From: Rhodopseudomonas rhenobacensis | GTDB taxonomy: Bacteria; Pseudomonadota; Alphaproteobacteria; Rhizobiales; Xanthobacteraceae | Direction: 5' to 3' | Assembly (NCBI RefSeq): GCF_014203125.1 | Contig: NZ_JACHIH010000033.1 | Coordinates: 1-63,349, forward strand | DNA: 63,349 bases | Shown here: positions 27,591 to 37,068 of the stretch, piece by piece | Layout of the letters: each line of letters begins with the position of its first letter | How positions within the stretch are numbered: position 1 is the stretch's first letter | Translations under genes and position numbers: made by a program | The notes under the pieces: generated by a model | The model's input: the letters and a program-made list of their open reading frames with translations, nothing else | The model's database searches: none | Told to the model about the DNA's origin: nothing

Positions 27591-27613
27591 GTCGTTCGCA
27601 ATTGCGAAACGAC
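27591..27613. other. Inverted repeat in the nifJ leader
   Basis: GTCGTTCGCAATTGCGAAACGAC, a near-perfect palindrome with one bulged base, 47 bp before the nifJ start and inside the presumed mRNA leader. It could be an operator or an RNA hairpin. Confidence 0.45.
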
Positions 27614-27659
27614 CAACGCGGCTCATTCAGGTGGCAATAAAAACAATGGACGGACGGCA

Positions 27660-30600
27660 ATGAACGCAAAATTCCCCGGCATCTCGACAGTGATCCACGG
27701 TAACGGCGCCGTCGCCCAGGTGATGGGCCATGTCTGCGGCGGCGTGATCGGCTATCCGATCACCCCCTCGACCGAAATTTCCGAGATTTACGAGGCGTTC
27801 CGCTCCTCCGGCGGCTGCAACGTCTGGGGCAAGCACCCGTTCTTCTTCGAACCGGAAGGCGAGCATTCGGCGCAGTCCGGCGCGCTCGGCGCCTCGCTCA
27901 CCGGCGGCAAGTTCGTCTCCAACGCCTCCTCCAGCCAGGGCATCCTGTACGGCCTGGAATCGCACTACGTGACGGTCGGCAAGAAGGTCGGCGGCTTCGT
28001 GCTGCAGGTCGCCGCCCGCGTGGTGTCGAAGCATTCGCTCAACGTGATGGCCGGCCATGACGACGTCTATGCGCTGCTGTCGTCGGGCTACACCATCCTG
28101 TTCGGCTCCAACCCGCAGCAGGCCGCCGATCTCGCCGCGATCTCCTATAAAGTCAGCGCCACTTCGCTGATCCCGGTCGCCAACGCGATGGACGGTTTCG
28201 CCACCTCGCACATGCTCAGCGAAGCCTTGATGCCTGAGCCGGAATTGCTGCGCGAATTCCTCGGCGACCCGGCCGGCCGCATCAAGTGCCCGACCGTGGC
28301 GCAGGAAATGCTGTTCGGCGCCAAGGGCCGGGTGTTCCAGCTGAAGCAGTACCTCGCCCGCCACAAGGCGGATTTCATCGGCTCCGATCTCGACGCGCTC
28401 ACCGCGCATCTCGACGCCAATGCCTCCGCCATCGAAACCGACAACGAAGCGGCGCTGGTCGAAGCGACGCAGCAATGGGTGCCGGAAGAGCTGCAGGGTC
28501 AGTGGAAGCGGCAGTGGGTCAACGCGCCCGAAAAGGGCACCCGCCAATTGGTGCCGGCACTGGTCGATATCGACAATCCCGGCCTCACCGGCGGCGTGCA
28601 GAACCAGCCCGACTTCCAGGCCGGCGCGGTCGATCACCGCACCCATTTCGCCAACGCGGTGCCGCACTTCGTCAAACAGGCGATGGACGAATATTCGGCG
28701 CTGACCGGCCGCGAATACAAGCCGGTGATGAGCTTCATGGCCGACGACGCCGACCATGTGGTGGTCGGGCTCGGCTCGGTGACCGACGACGCCGAGGCGG
28801 TGGCGAGCTATCTGCGCAGCAAAGGCAAGAAGGTCGGCGTGGTGTCGATCAAATTGCTGCAGCCGTTCCCGGAAGGCGACCTGGTCGCAGCCCTGGCCGG
28901 CAAGAAGGCCGTCACCGTGCTGGAGCGCTCCGAAGTCACCGCGCTGACCAGCCTGGTGACGCAGGCTTTGTGCAAGGCGCGCGAGAACGCCGACGGCGTT
29001 CGCCACGCCGGGATTCCGCCGATCAAAGAGCTGCCGAAGCTCACCACCGCGATCTTCGGGCTCGGCGGCCACGATCTGCAGCCGCGCGACATGATCGCCT
29101 GCTACGCCAACATGGAGAAGAAGGACTCCGCGCCGTTCGTCTATCTCGGCACGCAGTTCTTCACCAAGGACGCGTCGCCGCGGATGACCGCGCTGCAGGA
29201 TCGGCTGAAGGCGGCCTATCCGGAAACCGAATTCATGGCGCTGCAGACCGGGCAAAACCCGAACCTGCTGCCGCCGCAGGCGTTCCGCATCCGCTTCCAC
29301 TCGATCGGCGGCTACGGCACCATCGCGTCGGGTAAGCTCCTCACCGACATTCTCGCCGGCGCGCTCGACATGCATTCGAAGTCGGCGCCGAAATACGGCT
29401 CGGAAAAGAGCGGCGCGCCGACCAACTACTACATCACGCTGTCGCCGGAGCCGGTGAAGATCACCAACGCCGAACTGGAAGACGTCGAGATCGTGATCTC
29501 GCCGGACCACAAGGTGTTCATCCACACCAACCCGCTGCGCGGGCTGGTCGAAGGCGGCACCTTCATCCTGCAGACCAACCTGACGGCGCTCGAAGTCTGG
29601 CGTGAACTGCCCGCCAAGGTCCGCGCCACCATCCGCGACAAAAAGATAAAATTCTACGTGATCGACGCCTTCGCGGTGGCCAAGCGCCACGCGCCGACCG
29701 CCGAACTGGAAACCCGGATGATGGGCATCGCCTTCATCGGCGCGGTGTGCGGCAACGTCGATCGCGTGGTGGCCGATGCCTCGCAAGAAGCGATGCTGAC
29801 CAAGATCCGCCAGCAGATCTCCAAGAAGTTCGGCGCCAAGGGCGGCGCGGTGGTCGAAGGCAACATGGCGGTGATCCGCGAAGGTGTCGAAGCCACCCAC
29901 AAGGTCGACTACGACGCGCCGGAGTTCGCCGAGAGCGCGATCGCCGCGGCGCCGAAGGCCAAGCGCGACGCCTCGCTGTCGGCCTCGATGTGCCGGGCCG
30001 CAGGGCCGGCTTCGGCCTCGGGCTTCCTCGATCCGGAATATTACGACGACGTGCTGGGGGCGCCGTTCCGCGACGGCACCATCGCGGATGCGCCGGTGCT
30101 GCCGGGCATGGGCATGTTCATGCCGGCGGGCTCCGCGGCGATGAAGGACAAGGGCCTGTTCCGCCGCAACGTGCCGCAGTTCAACCCGGACCAATGCACC
30201 GGCTGTCTGGAATGCGCGCTGGTCTGCCCGGACGCCGCGATCCCCAACACCGTGCACGACATCCACGAGCTGATTGCCACCGCGATCAAGCAGCTCGACA
30301 TCGCGCCGGCGCAGCGCGACGCGCTCACCGCGCAGGTCCGCGACCTCAGCGAAGCGGTGCGCGAGATCTATCGCACCAGCAAGGAGAACACTCCGTTCCA
30401 CCAGATCGTGGCGCAGGCCGCGGCCGCGCTCGATATCGACAACGCCACCTTGAAGCGAAACCTCGGCAAGCTCGCAGCTGCCCTCGAGGTCTATCCGGTG
30501 GCGCGGACCCGGCCGTATTTCGACGCCATGGAGAAGGCGCAGCCGGGCTCCGGCGGGCTGTATTCGGTGTCGGTCGATCCGTGGAAGTGCACCGGCTGCC

Positions 30601-32651
30601 TGGAATGCGTCGACGTCTGCGGCCCCGGCGCGCTGGTCGACCGCGAACAGGACGAGCCGCTGCTCGAGGAATTGCAGACCCGGTTCGAATTCTTCAGCCG
30701 CACCCCGAACACCCCGGCGCGCTTCGTCGACGGCGCCACCCAGACCGGCGGCGAGGCCAAGCGGCTGATCCTCGACCGCGCCAATTACTACGCCACCACC
30801 GGCGGCCACGGCGCCTGCCGCGGCTGCGGCGAGGTCACGGCGATCCGTCTGGTCACCGCGACCAACCACGCGCTGCACGACAAGCGCCGCAAGGAGCACA
30901 CCCGCGAACTGGAAGCGCTGATCAATCAGCTCGCCGCCAAGCGCGACGCGGTTGCGGCCAAGGGCGACGACGCGGCCCGCGTCGAACGGCTCGACCGCAC
31001 GCTGAAGACGCTGGAAAAGCGGCTCTATCTCTATGAGAGCGGCCCGACCGGCAACGGCCCGGCCGGCATGGTGATAGCCAACGCCACCGGATGTTCGAGC
31101 GTCTATGCCTCGACCTTCCCCTTCAACCCCTACACCGATCCGTGGGTCAACAGCCTGTTCCAGGATACGCCCGCGGTCGCCAAGGGCATTTTCGAAGGCC
31201 TCACCGCCACCGCCTCGGAAGATTTCGCCGCGCTCCGCGTTGCCAAACTGGAATTGCAGGATGCCTACAATCCGGCCAAGCACGACAATCAGTTCCGCTA
31301 CTTCGGCTGGGCGCAGTTCTCGCCCGAAGAACGCGCGCTGCTGCCGACAGTGCTCAGCATGGGCGGCGACGGCGCCACCTACGACATCGGCTTCGGCGCG
31401 CTGTCGCGGCTGTTGTCGACCTCGACGCCGATCAAGGTGGTGGTGCTGAACACCGGCGCCTATTCCAACACCGGCGGACAGACCTCGACGGCGAGCCTCA
31501 CCGGCCAGGACTCCGACCTGTCGCGGTTCGGCGTCGCCAACACCGGCAAGCAGGAATCCCGCAAGGAGCTCGGCCTGATCGCCTCGTTCCATCCCAGCGT
31601 GTTCGTGGTGCAGACCTCGACCGCGCTGCAGGGCCACTTCCTGAAGAACGTGCTGGAATATCTCAACTACAACGACTCGCCGGCGGTGCTCGACGTCTAC
31701 ACGCCGTGCCAGGCCGAGCACGGCATCGGCGACGCGGTCGCCAACCGCCAGGCCCGCAAGGCGGTGGAAAGTCGGATGAACCCGGTGTTCGTGCATGACC
31801 CGCGGCGCGGCTCGAACCTGCACAGCGCGTTCTCGCTCGACGGCAACCCGGAGCCCGATCAGGATTGGGCGACGCAGTCGATCGAGTATGTCGACGGCAA
31901 CGGCGCCACCCAGTTGCTGAAGACCGCGGTGACGCCGGCCGACTTCGCCTTCACCGAGGTGCGCTTCAAGAAGCAGTTCAAGAAGCTCGCCGCGGACGCC
32001 GACGGCGTCGTGGTGCAGGACTATGTGGCGCTGAGCCCCGATCAGCGCGTCGGCAAGACGCCGTTCATCTTTGCCACCGACGCCGACAAGCGGCTGATCA
32101 AGCTGTCGGTCGGTGCCGCGGTGATCAAGCTCGTCGAGGAGCGGCGCAAATATTGGCGCACGCTGCAATTCCTCAGCGGCCTCGACGTCCGCCAGATCGA
32201 CGACAACCACCGCGTCGAACTCGACGCGCTGCTGCGGCAATACGAGGACTCGGTGAAGGCGCGGGAGACCTCGCTGGATTCGATCGCCCGCGGCATGAGC
32301 GAACTCGCCGCATCCTCGAACGCGCCGGCCGCCTCCGGCTTCGCCGGTCTGATGGCCGGGCTGGCTCCGGTCGCCGCGACGCCTGCCACCAACGGCGCCA
32401 AGGCGCCGATCAGCAGCGGCAACGTGCCGATCACCATCTCGGACGATGATCTATCGAAGTGCACCAACTGCAAGAGCTGCTATCAGGACGTCGGCGAGGT
32501 GTTCGAGCCGACCAAGATCGTGGTCGACGGCGTCACCAAGGACGTCGCCCATGTGATCCCGGGCGTGTTCGCCAAGCTCAAGGTCACGCCTGAACTGTCG
32601 GCCAAGCTGAGCCGGGCGGCGGCGAACTGCGACGCGGAGATCATCCGATGA
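27660..32651 (+). CDS. nifJ: Giant pyruvate:ferredoxin oxidoreductase-like protein
   Basis: 1,663 residues, whereas NifJ/PFOR is usually about 1,170-1,200. Order: domain I with GYPITPSTE (about 31), domain II with the PLQ-type turn, domain III (IRFHSIGGYGTIASGKLL, gamma part), two [4Fe-4S] sites C846/849/852/856 and C977/980/983/987, then the TPP domain with C1053/C1056, C1145 and C1350 (proximal cluster), SMGGDGATYDIG and VVLNTGAYSNTGGQ. Three extras stand out: a helical insert between the two clusters, a coiled-coil insert after C1056, and a ~300-residue C-terminal extension ending with C1601/C1604/C1607. It oxidises a 2-oxoacid, probably pyruvate, to acyl-CoA and passes electrons on. It overlaps the next gene by 4 bp. 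Confidence 0.9.
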   Translation: MNAKFPGISTVIHGNGAVAQVMGHVCGGVIGYPITPSTEISEIYEAFRSSGGCNVWGKHPFFFEPEGEHSAQSGALGASLTGGKFVSNASSSQGILYGLESHYVTVGKKVGGFVLQVAARVVSKHSLNVMAGHDDVYALLSSGYTILFGSNPQQAADLAAISYKVSATSLIPVANAMDGFATSHMLSEALMPEPELLREFLGDPAGRIKCPTVAQEMLFGAKGRVFQLKQYLARHKADFIGSDLDALTAHLDANASAIETDNEAALVEATQQWVPEELQGQWKRQWVNAPEKGTRQLVPALVDIDNPGLTGGVQNQPDFQAGAVDHRTHFANAVPHFVKQAMDEYSALTGREYKPVMSFMADDADHVVVGLGSVTDDAEAVASYLRSKGKKVGVVSIKLLQPFPEGDLVAALAGKKAVTVLERSEVTALTSLVTQALCKARENADGVRHAGIPPIKELPKLTTAIFGLGGHDLQPRDMIACYANMEKKDSAPFVYLGTQFFTKDASPRMTALQDRLKAAYPETEFMALQTGQNPNLLPPQAFRIRFHSIGGYGTIASGKLLTDILAGALDMHSKSAPKYGSEKSGAPTNYYITLSPEPVKITNAELEDVEIVISPDHKVFIHTNPLRGLVEGGTFILQTNLTALEVWRELPAKVRATIRDKKIKFYVIDAFAVAKRHAPTAELETRMMGIAFIGAVCGNVDRVVADASQEAMLTKIRQQISKKFGAKGGAVVEGNMAVIREGVEATHKVDYDAPEFAESAIAAAPKAKRDASLSASMCRAAGPASASGFLDPEYYDDVLGAPFRDGTIADAPVLPGMGMFMPAGSAAMKDKGLFRRNVPQFNPDQCTGCLECALVCPDAAIPNTVHDIHELIATAIKQLDIAPAQRDALTAQVRDLSEAVREIYRTSKENTPFHQIVAQAAAALDIDNATLKRNLGKLAAALEVYPVARTRPYFDAMEKAQPGSGGLYSVSVDPWKCTGCLECVDVCGPGALVDREQDEPLLEELQTRFEFFSRTPNTPARFVDGATQTGGEAKRLILDRANYYATTGGHGACRGCGEVTAIRLVTATNHALHDKRRKEHTRELEALINQLAAKRDAVAAKGDDAARVERLDRTLKTLEKRLYLYESGPTGNGPAGMVIANATGCSSVYASTFPFNPYTDPWVNSLFQDTPAVAKGIFEGLTATASEDFAALRVAKLELQDAYNPAKHDNQFRYFGWAQFSPEERALLPTVLSMGGDGATYDIGFGALSRLLSTSTPIKVVVLNTGAYSNTGGQTSTASLTGQDSDLSRFGVANTGKQESRKELGLIASFHPSVFVVQTSTALQGHFLKNVLEYLNYNDSPAVLDVYTPCQAEHGIGDAVANRQARKAVESRMNPVFVHDPRRGSNLHSAFSLDGNPEPDQDWATQSIEYVDGNGATQLLKTAVTPADFAFTEVRFKKQFKKLAADADGVVVQDYVALSPDQRVGKTPFIFATDADKRLIKLSVGAAVIKLVEERRKYWRTLQFLSGLDVRQIDDNHRVELDALLRQYEDSVKARETSLDSIARGMSELAASSNAPAASGFAGLMAGLAPVAATPATNGAKAPISSGNVPITISDDDLSKCTNCKSCYQDVGEVFEPTKIVVDGVTKDVAHVIPGVFAKLKVTPELSAKLSRAAANCDAEIIR

Positions 32652-35482
32652 GCGGCATCACCGGCGCGGTCCCCAACGAGCTGCTGCGCTACGAACAGGC
32701 GCGCAGCACGCTCGAAACCACCCGCAGCGAGCTCGAAGAGCTGCAGCACAGCGAAGCGGTCAGCGTGTTCCAGAAGCAGATCGCTCTGTTGCAGAAGCGG
32801 CTGCTGAACGACCCGGCGTCGCTGCGCGAGATGTTCATCAACGACGGGACGCAGGCGATCGTCTGGGAATTCCAGCAGCCGGCGCTGGGGCTCGGTTTCA
32901 CCGTGACGCTGTGGGACCTGTTGAAGCGCGGCGACGACATGAGCACGATCCTGCAGCGCTTCATCTGGGCGCTGCCGTTGAAGTTCAAGCGCAAGTTCAT
33001 CAAGGCGATCGACAGCCATTTGTCGGACAGCTACCCGATGTTCCGCGGGCTGTCGGAAGGCTGGCCCGGCGAGAACTTCATTCCGCCCTATATCCGCCCG
33101 GCGGAAGAGCGGATGTTCGACTTCGACCTCGTGAACCAGGGCTATCTCGGCTACACCAGCCTTGGTTACAGCGTTCGCGAAGTCGAATTGTTCGTCTGGC
33201 TGGAAGTGCTGCGCGACAAGCAGTGCGACGACAAGCCGTGCGAAATCGGCCTGTTGATCGCCGGCAAGAGCGAGCCGAAGGGCGGCTGCCCGGTCAAGAT
33301 CCACATTCCGGAAATGCTGGACCTGCTCGGCACCGGGCGGCACCGCGAGGCGCTGGAACTGATCGAAAGCTGCAACCCGCTGCCCAACGTGACGGGGCGG
33401 GTCTGTCCGCAGGAACTGCAGTGCCAGGGCGTCTGCACCCACACCAAGCGGCCGATCGAGATCGGCCAGCTCGAATGGTACCTGCCGCAGCACGACAAGC
33501 TGGTGAACCCGGACGCCAACAAGCGCTTCGAAGGCACGGTGAGCCCGTGGGCGGCGGCCACCAAGCCGCCGATCGCGGTGGTCGGCTCCGGCCCGGCCGG
33601 CCTGATCAACGCGTACTTGCTCGCCGCGGAAGGCTTCCCGGTCACGGTGTTCGAGGCGTTCCACGACCTCGGCGGCGTGCTGCGCTACGGCATTCCCGAG
33701 TTCAGATTGCCGAATTCGCTGATCGACGACGTGGTGGAAAAGATCACGCTGCTCGGCGGCCGTTTCGTGCGCAACTTCGTGGTCGGCAAGACCGCGACGC
33801 TGGAAGACCTCAAGGCTGCCGGGTTCTGGAAAGTGTTTCTCGGCACCGGCGCCGGTCTGCCGACCTTCATGAACGTGCCCGGCGAGCATCTGCTCGGCGT
33901 GATGTCGGCCAACGAGTTTCTCACCCGCGTCAACCTGATGCGCGGGCTGGATGACCGCTACGAGACGCCGTTGCCGGAAGTGAGGGGCAAAGAGGTGTTC
34001 GTGATCGGCGGCGGCAATACCGCGATGGACGCCGCGCGTACCGCGAAGCGCCTCGGCGGCAACGTCACCATCGTCTATCGCCGCACCCAGAAGGAAATGC
34101 CGGCGCGCGTCGAGGAGCTGCATCACGCGCTGGAAGAAGGCATCCACCTCGCGGTGCTGCGCGGCCCGAGCGAATTCATCGGCGACGGCAAGACCAATTT
34201 CGTCACCCACGCGGTGCTCGACGTCAACGAACTCGGCGAGCCCGATAAGAGCGGCCGGCGCAGCCCGAAGCCGACCGGACAGGTCGAGCGGATGCCGGTC
34301 GATCTCGTCATCATGGCGCTCGGCAACACCGCCAACCCGATCATGAAGGACGCCGAGCCCGAGCTGAAGACCAACAAATGGGGCACCATCGAGGTCGAGC
34401 GCGGTTCGCAGCGCACCTCGATCAGCGACGTCTATTGCGGCGGCGACGCCGCGCGCGGCGGCTCCACCGCGATCCGCGCCGCCGGCGACGGCCAGGCCGC
34501 GGCGAAGGAAATCGTCGGCGAGATTCCGTTCTCCGCCGCCGAAATCACCACCATGGTGGCCAATGCGGCGCGCTACACCGAACTCGGGCAATTGAAGCCG
34601 ACCATCGTCGACAAGATCGAGCTAGCCGGCGGCATCGTCGAATTCGTGGTGCGGGCGCCGATGGTGGCGAAGGCGGCGCAGGCCGGACAATTCGTCCGGG
34701 TGCTGCCGTGGGACAAGGGCGAACTGATTCCGCTGACGCTGGCGGATTGGGATGTCGAGGCCGGCACCATCGATCTGGTGGTGCAGGGCATGGGCACCTC
34801 GTCGCTGGAGATCAACCGGATGGCGATCGGCGATGCGTTCTCAGGCATCGCGGGGCCGCTCGGCCGCGCCTCGGAGCTGCATCGCTACGAGGGCAACCAG
34901 ACCGTGGTGTTCACCGCGGGCGGCGTCGGGCTGCCGCCGGTCTATCCGATCATGCGCGCGCACTTGAGGCTCGGCAATCACGTCACGCTGATCTCCGGCT
35001 TCCGCGCCAAGGACTTCCTGTTCTGGACCGGCGAGCAGGAACGGGTCGGCAAATTGCAGGCCGAATTCGGCGATCAGCTCGAGGTGATCTACACCACCAA
35101 TGACGGCAGCTTCGGCGTCAAGGGCTTCGTCTCCGGACCGCTCGAGGAGATGCTGAAGGCCAATCAGCAGGGCAAGGGCCGCACGATCGCCGAAGTGATC
35201 GCGATCGGACCGCCGTTGATGATGCGGGCGATCAGCGACCTCACCAAGCCGTATGGCGTCAAGACCGTGGCGAGCCTCAACTCGATCATGGTCGACGCGA
35301 CGGGGATGTGCGGCGCCTGCATGGTGCCGGTGACCATCGACGGTAAGATGGTCCGCAAGCACGCCTGCATCGACGGTCCCGAGCTCGACGCCCACATCAT
35401 CGATTGGGACAAGTTCCTGCCGCGCTTCAATCAGTTCAAGGCGCAGGAACTGGATAGCAAGAAGAAGCACGGCTTCGCCTGA
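32648..35482 (+). CDS. NfnB-NfnA fusion: NAD(P)H/ferredoxin bifurcating flavoprotein
   Basis: 944 residues. N-terminal ~185 residues form an unrecognised, partly coiled-coil domain. A GltD/NfnB part follows with iron-sulfur Cys C193, C198, C214, C253 (GRVCPQ) and later Cys, FAD turn VVGSGPAG (312) and NADP turn VIGGGNTAMDAA (452). The C-terminal 280 residues are PyrK/NfnA-like, with FAD/NAD binding and a [2Fe-2S] signature in which Asp883 precedes C888, C891 and C907 (VDATGMCGAC, ACIDGPELD). That Asp-plus-three-Cys set is the NfnA hallmark. NfnAB couples ferredoxin and NADH to NADP+. Fused in B-A order and cotranslated with the PFOR-like gene, it probably draws electrons directly from it. Confidence 0.88.
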   Translation: MSGITGAVPNELLRYEQARSTLETTRSELEELQHSEAVSVFQKQIALLQKRLLNDPASLREMFINDGTQAIVWEFQQPALGLGFTVTLWDLLKRGDDMSTILQRFIWALPLKFKRKFIKAIDSHLSDSYPMFRGLSEGWPGENFIPPYIRPAEERMFDFDLVNQGYLGYTSLGYSVREVELFVWLEVLRDKQCDDKPCEIGLLIAGKSEPKGGCPVKIHIPEMLDLLGTGRHREALELIESCNPLPNVTGRVCPQELQCQGVCTHTKRPIEIGQLEWYLPQHDKLVNPDANKRFEGTVSPWAAATKPPIAVVGSGPAGLINAYLLAAEGFPVTVFEAFHDLGGVLRYGIPEFRLPNSLIDDVVEKITLLGGRFVRNFVVGKTATLEDLKAAGFWKVFLGTGAGLPTFMNVPGEHLLGVMSANEFLTRVNLMRGLDDRYETPLPEVRGKEVFVIGGGNTAMDAARTAKRLGGNVTIVYRRTQKEMPARVEELHHALEEGIHLAVLRGPSEFIGDGKTNFVTHAVLDVNELGEPDKSGRRSPKPTGQVERMPVDLVIMALGNTANPIMKDAEPELKTNKWGTIEVERGSQRTSISDVYCGGDAARGGSTAIRAAGDGQAAAKEIVGEIPFSAAEITTMVANAARYTELGQLKPTIVDKIELAGGIVEFVVRAPMVAKAAQAGQFVRVLPWDKGELIPLTLADWDVEAGTIDLVVQGMGTSSLEINRMAIGDAFSGIAGPLGRASELHRYEGNQTVVFTAGGVGLPPVYPIMRAHLRLGNHVTLISGFRAKDFLFWTGEQERVGKLQAEFGDQLEVIYTTNDGSFGVKGFVSGPLEEMLKANQQGKGRTIAEVIAIGPPLMMRAISDLTKPYGVKTVASLNSIMVDATGMCGACMVPVTIDGKMVRKHACIDGPELDAHIIDWDKFLPRFNQFKAQELDSKKKHGFA

Positions 35483-35487
35483 TTCCG

Positions 35488-35521
35488 TTCGCCCCGGCGC
35501 GCAATCCAGCGCCGGGGCGAA
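35488..35521 (+). terminator. Strong hairpin after the nifJ-nfn unit
   Basis: TTCGCCCCGGCGC pairs perfectly over 13 bp with GCGCCGGGGCGAA around an 8-nt loop, beginning 5 bp after the NfnBA stop. There is no T-run, so termination may be Rho-aided. Confidence 0.65.
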
Positions 35522-35623
35522 CTCGACCGCCTCTAACTCGCCGCGTCACTGTGCGCCGTTGTCGGCCCCGTTGCGGTGTGTAATAGTTGCGTGCATCTCG
35601 TTCGGCGGTACGAGGAAACGCGA

Positions 35624-36361
35624 ATGTCCGGTTCGGAGTTCAGGCATTTTGACCGGGCTCTCGCTTCGATCGAGCGTTTTCGAACCACGACCACGCCGCA
35701 GGCGCTGCTCGATGCGGTTCGCGACGCCGCCGCGGCCTATGGCTACCAGTCCTTCGTGATCGCCGCGGCGCCCAAGCTGGCGCGCAACGACTTCGACAAG
35801 CTGGTGCTGCTGCGGCATTGGCCGGAAGCCTGGTTCGGGCAATATCTGCACGACAACTACCACAAGCACGATCCGATCGCCGCGCATGCGCGGCAGCAGA
35901 CCCGGACGTTCTCCTGGTCCGACGCGCCGTGGGACAAGTCCGACAAGACCACCGCGACGCTGATGGACTGCGCCGCCCACGACTACGGCATGCGGCGCGG
36001 CATCTGCGTGCCGATCTTCGGCATGCGCGGCTACGAGGCCGCGATCTCGTTCGGCGGACCCGACATCGACGCCAGTCCGGCGGCGGCCTCGGCGATGGAG
36101 CTGATCGCGATCTACGCGATGAATCAGTTGATGACGATGCGCGAGGCCACCGCGCGCCAACGGACCCGGCTGTCACCGCGCGAACGCGAGGTGGTCACCT
36201 GGGCCGCGGTCGGCAAGACCGCGTGGGACACCGCGCATATTCTGGCGATCTCGACCGACACCGTGAACAAACACATGGCCTCGGCGATGCGCAAGCTCGA
36301 CGCCTGCACCAAGACCCAGGCGGTGGTGGAATCGATCCGCCGCGGGGAGATCGATCTTTAG
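35624..36361 (+). CDS. LuxR-family quorum-sensing regulator
   Basis: 245 residues. The N-terminal autoinducer-binding domain (about 15-160) keeps the family pattern W..Y......DP....W.. (HWPEAWFGQYLHDNYHKHDPI, then FSWSDAPWD) and a G-rich MRGYEAAISFGG turn. The C-terminal LuxR HTH is LSPREREVVTWAAVGKTAWDTAHILAIS, TDTVNKHMASAMRKLDACT. It should bind an acyl- or aryl-homoserine lactone made by the LuxI encoded 81 bp downstream on the same strand. ATG 35624 has GAGGAA upstream. A GTG at 35576 would add an unlikely Cys-rich tail. The signal cannot be deduced. Confidence 0.93.
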   Translation: MSGSEFRHFDRALASIERFRTTTTPQALLDAVRDAAAAYGYQSFVIAAAPKLARNDFDKLVLLRHWPEAWFGQYLHDNYHKHDPIAAHARQQTRTFSWSDAPWDKSDKTTATLMDCAAHDYGMRRGICVPIFGMRGYEAAISFGGPDIDASPAAASAMELIAIYAMNQLMTMREATARQRTRLSPREREVVTWAAVGKTAWDTAHILAISTDTVNKHMASAMRKLDACTKTQAVVESIRRGEIDL

Positions 36362-36416
36362 CGAGTCAATACCCAGTCGTCTGAATAGTTCGGCACCTCG
36401 CCGCCGTGCCCTGCTT

Positions 36417-36432
36417 CTGCTGGCAACAGCAG
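36417..36432 (+). promoter_or_regulatory. Hairpin overlapping the luxI ribosome site
   Basis: CTGCTG-GCAA-CAGCAG is a perfect 6-bp stem with a GCAA tetraloop. Its 3' arm includes part of the luxI SD (AGGAG, 36431-36435), 10 bp before the ATG. It could limit translation. The same bases also read as CTG-N10-CAG, a lux-box-like spacing. Confidence 0.45.
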
Positions 36433-36441
36433 GAGCGCATC

Positions 36442-37068
36442 ATGATCCGGGTGATCGACCAGGCCAATCAACTCCGCTACCGCGAAACCTTGGAACGCCA
36501 ATTCCGCTTCCGTCACGAGATCTTCGTCAAGGAGCGCGGCTGGACCGCCTTCGAGCAGGACGGCCGCTACGAGGTCGATCAGTACGACAACGAGAAGACC
36601 ATCTACGTGGTCGCGCTCGACGACGAGCGCGTGGTCGGCTGCTTCCGGCTGTATCCGACCCAGGCGCCGCACATGATCAGCGAGGTGTTTTCCTATCTGG
36701 TGGACGGGCCGGTGCCGCAACGCAGCGACTTGCTGGAGATGACGCGAATTTCGGTGTCGCGCGACAAGCGCGGCGGCGGCACCTATTACGAACTGCTCAC
36801 CGGGCTGCAGGAATACGGCCTGCAACAGGGGCTCTCCGCGGTCACCGCGGTGATCCGCTCGTTCCGGATGTCGGTGGTGCAGGACGCCGGGTTTCGGGTG
36901 CACCCGTTGGGGCTGCCGCGCGAGGTGGAGGGCGAGACGCTGATCGCGGTGATGTTCGAGATCGGCGAAGATTCGCTCGAGCGGATCCGCCGCACCGCGG
37001 GCATCACCGGGCCGGTGCTGGAGCGCGCGGCGCAACCTGCGGAGGCGTTGCAGCGAAAGCTCGCCTAA
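36442..37068 (+). CDS. LuxI-family homoserine lactone synthase
   Basis: 208 residues. Conserved LuxI residues are seen: FRFRHEIFV and RGW (SAM/acyl substrate face), D-x-Y-D in EVDQYDNE, R in CFRLYPT, and E-M-T-R in LLEMTRISVSRDKR. It makes an N-acyl or N-aroyl homoserine lactone from SAM and an acyl carrier or acyl-CoA. Rhodopseudomonas and Bradyrhizobium relatives make p-coumaroyl, cinnamoyl or isovaleryl signals from CoA thioesters, so a non-fatty signal is possible. ATG 36442 is preceded by AGGAG. The gene follows luxR and is probably cotranscribed with it. A small protein gene follows. Confidence 0.92.
   Translation: MIRVIDQANQLRYRETLERQFRFRHEIFVKERGWTAFEQDGRYEVDQYDNEKTIYVVALDDERVVGCFRLYPTQAPHMISEVFSYLVDGPVPQRSDLLEMTRISVSRDKRGGGTYYELLTGLQEYGLQQGLSAVTAVIRSFRMSVVQDAGFRVHPLGLPREVEGETLIAVMFEIGEDSLERIRRTAGITGPVLERAAQPAEALQRKLA

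Noticed and set aside
27627-32240. A 1,537-codon open frame antisense to the nifJ-like gene
   Set aside because: It is a by-product of high G+C codon bias; the sense frame has complete NifJ motifs and the antisense frame has none.
36415-36434. CTG-N10-CAG near luxI as an activating lux box
   Set aside because: It ends within 10 bp of the start codon, too close for an activator site. A hairpin over the SD is the better reading.
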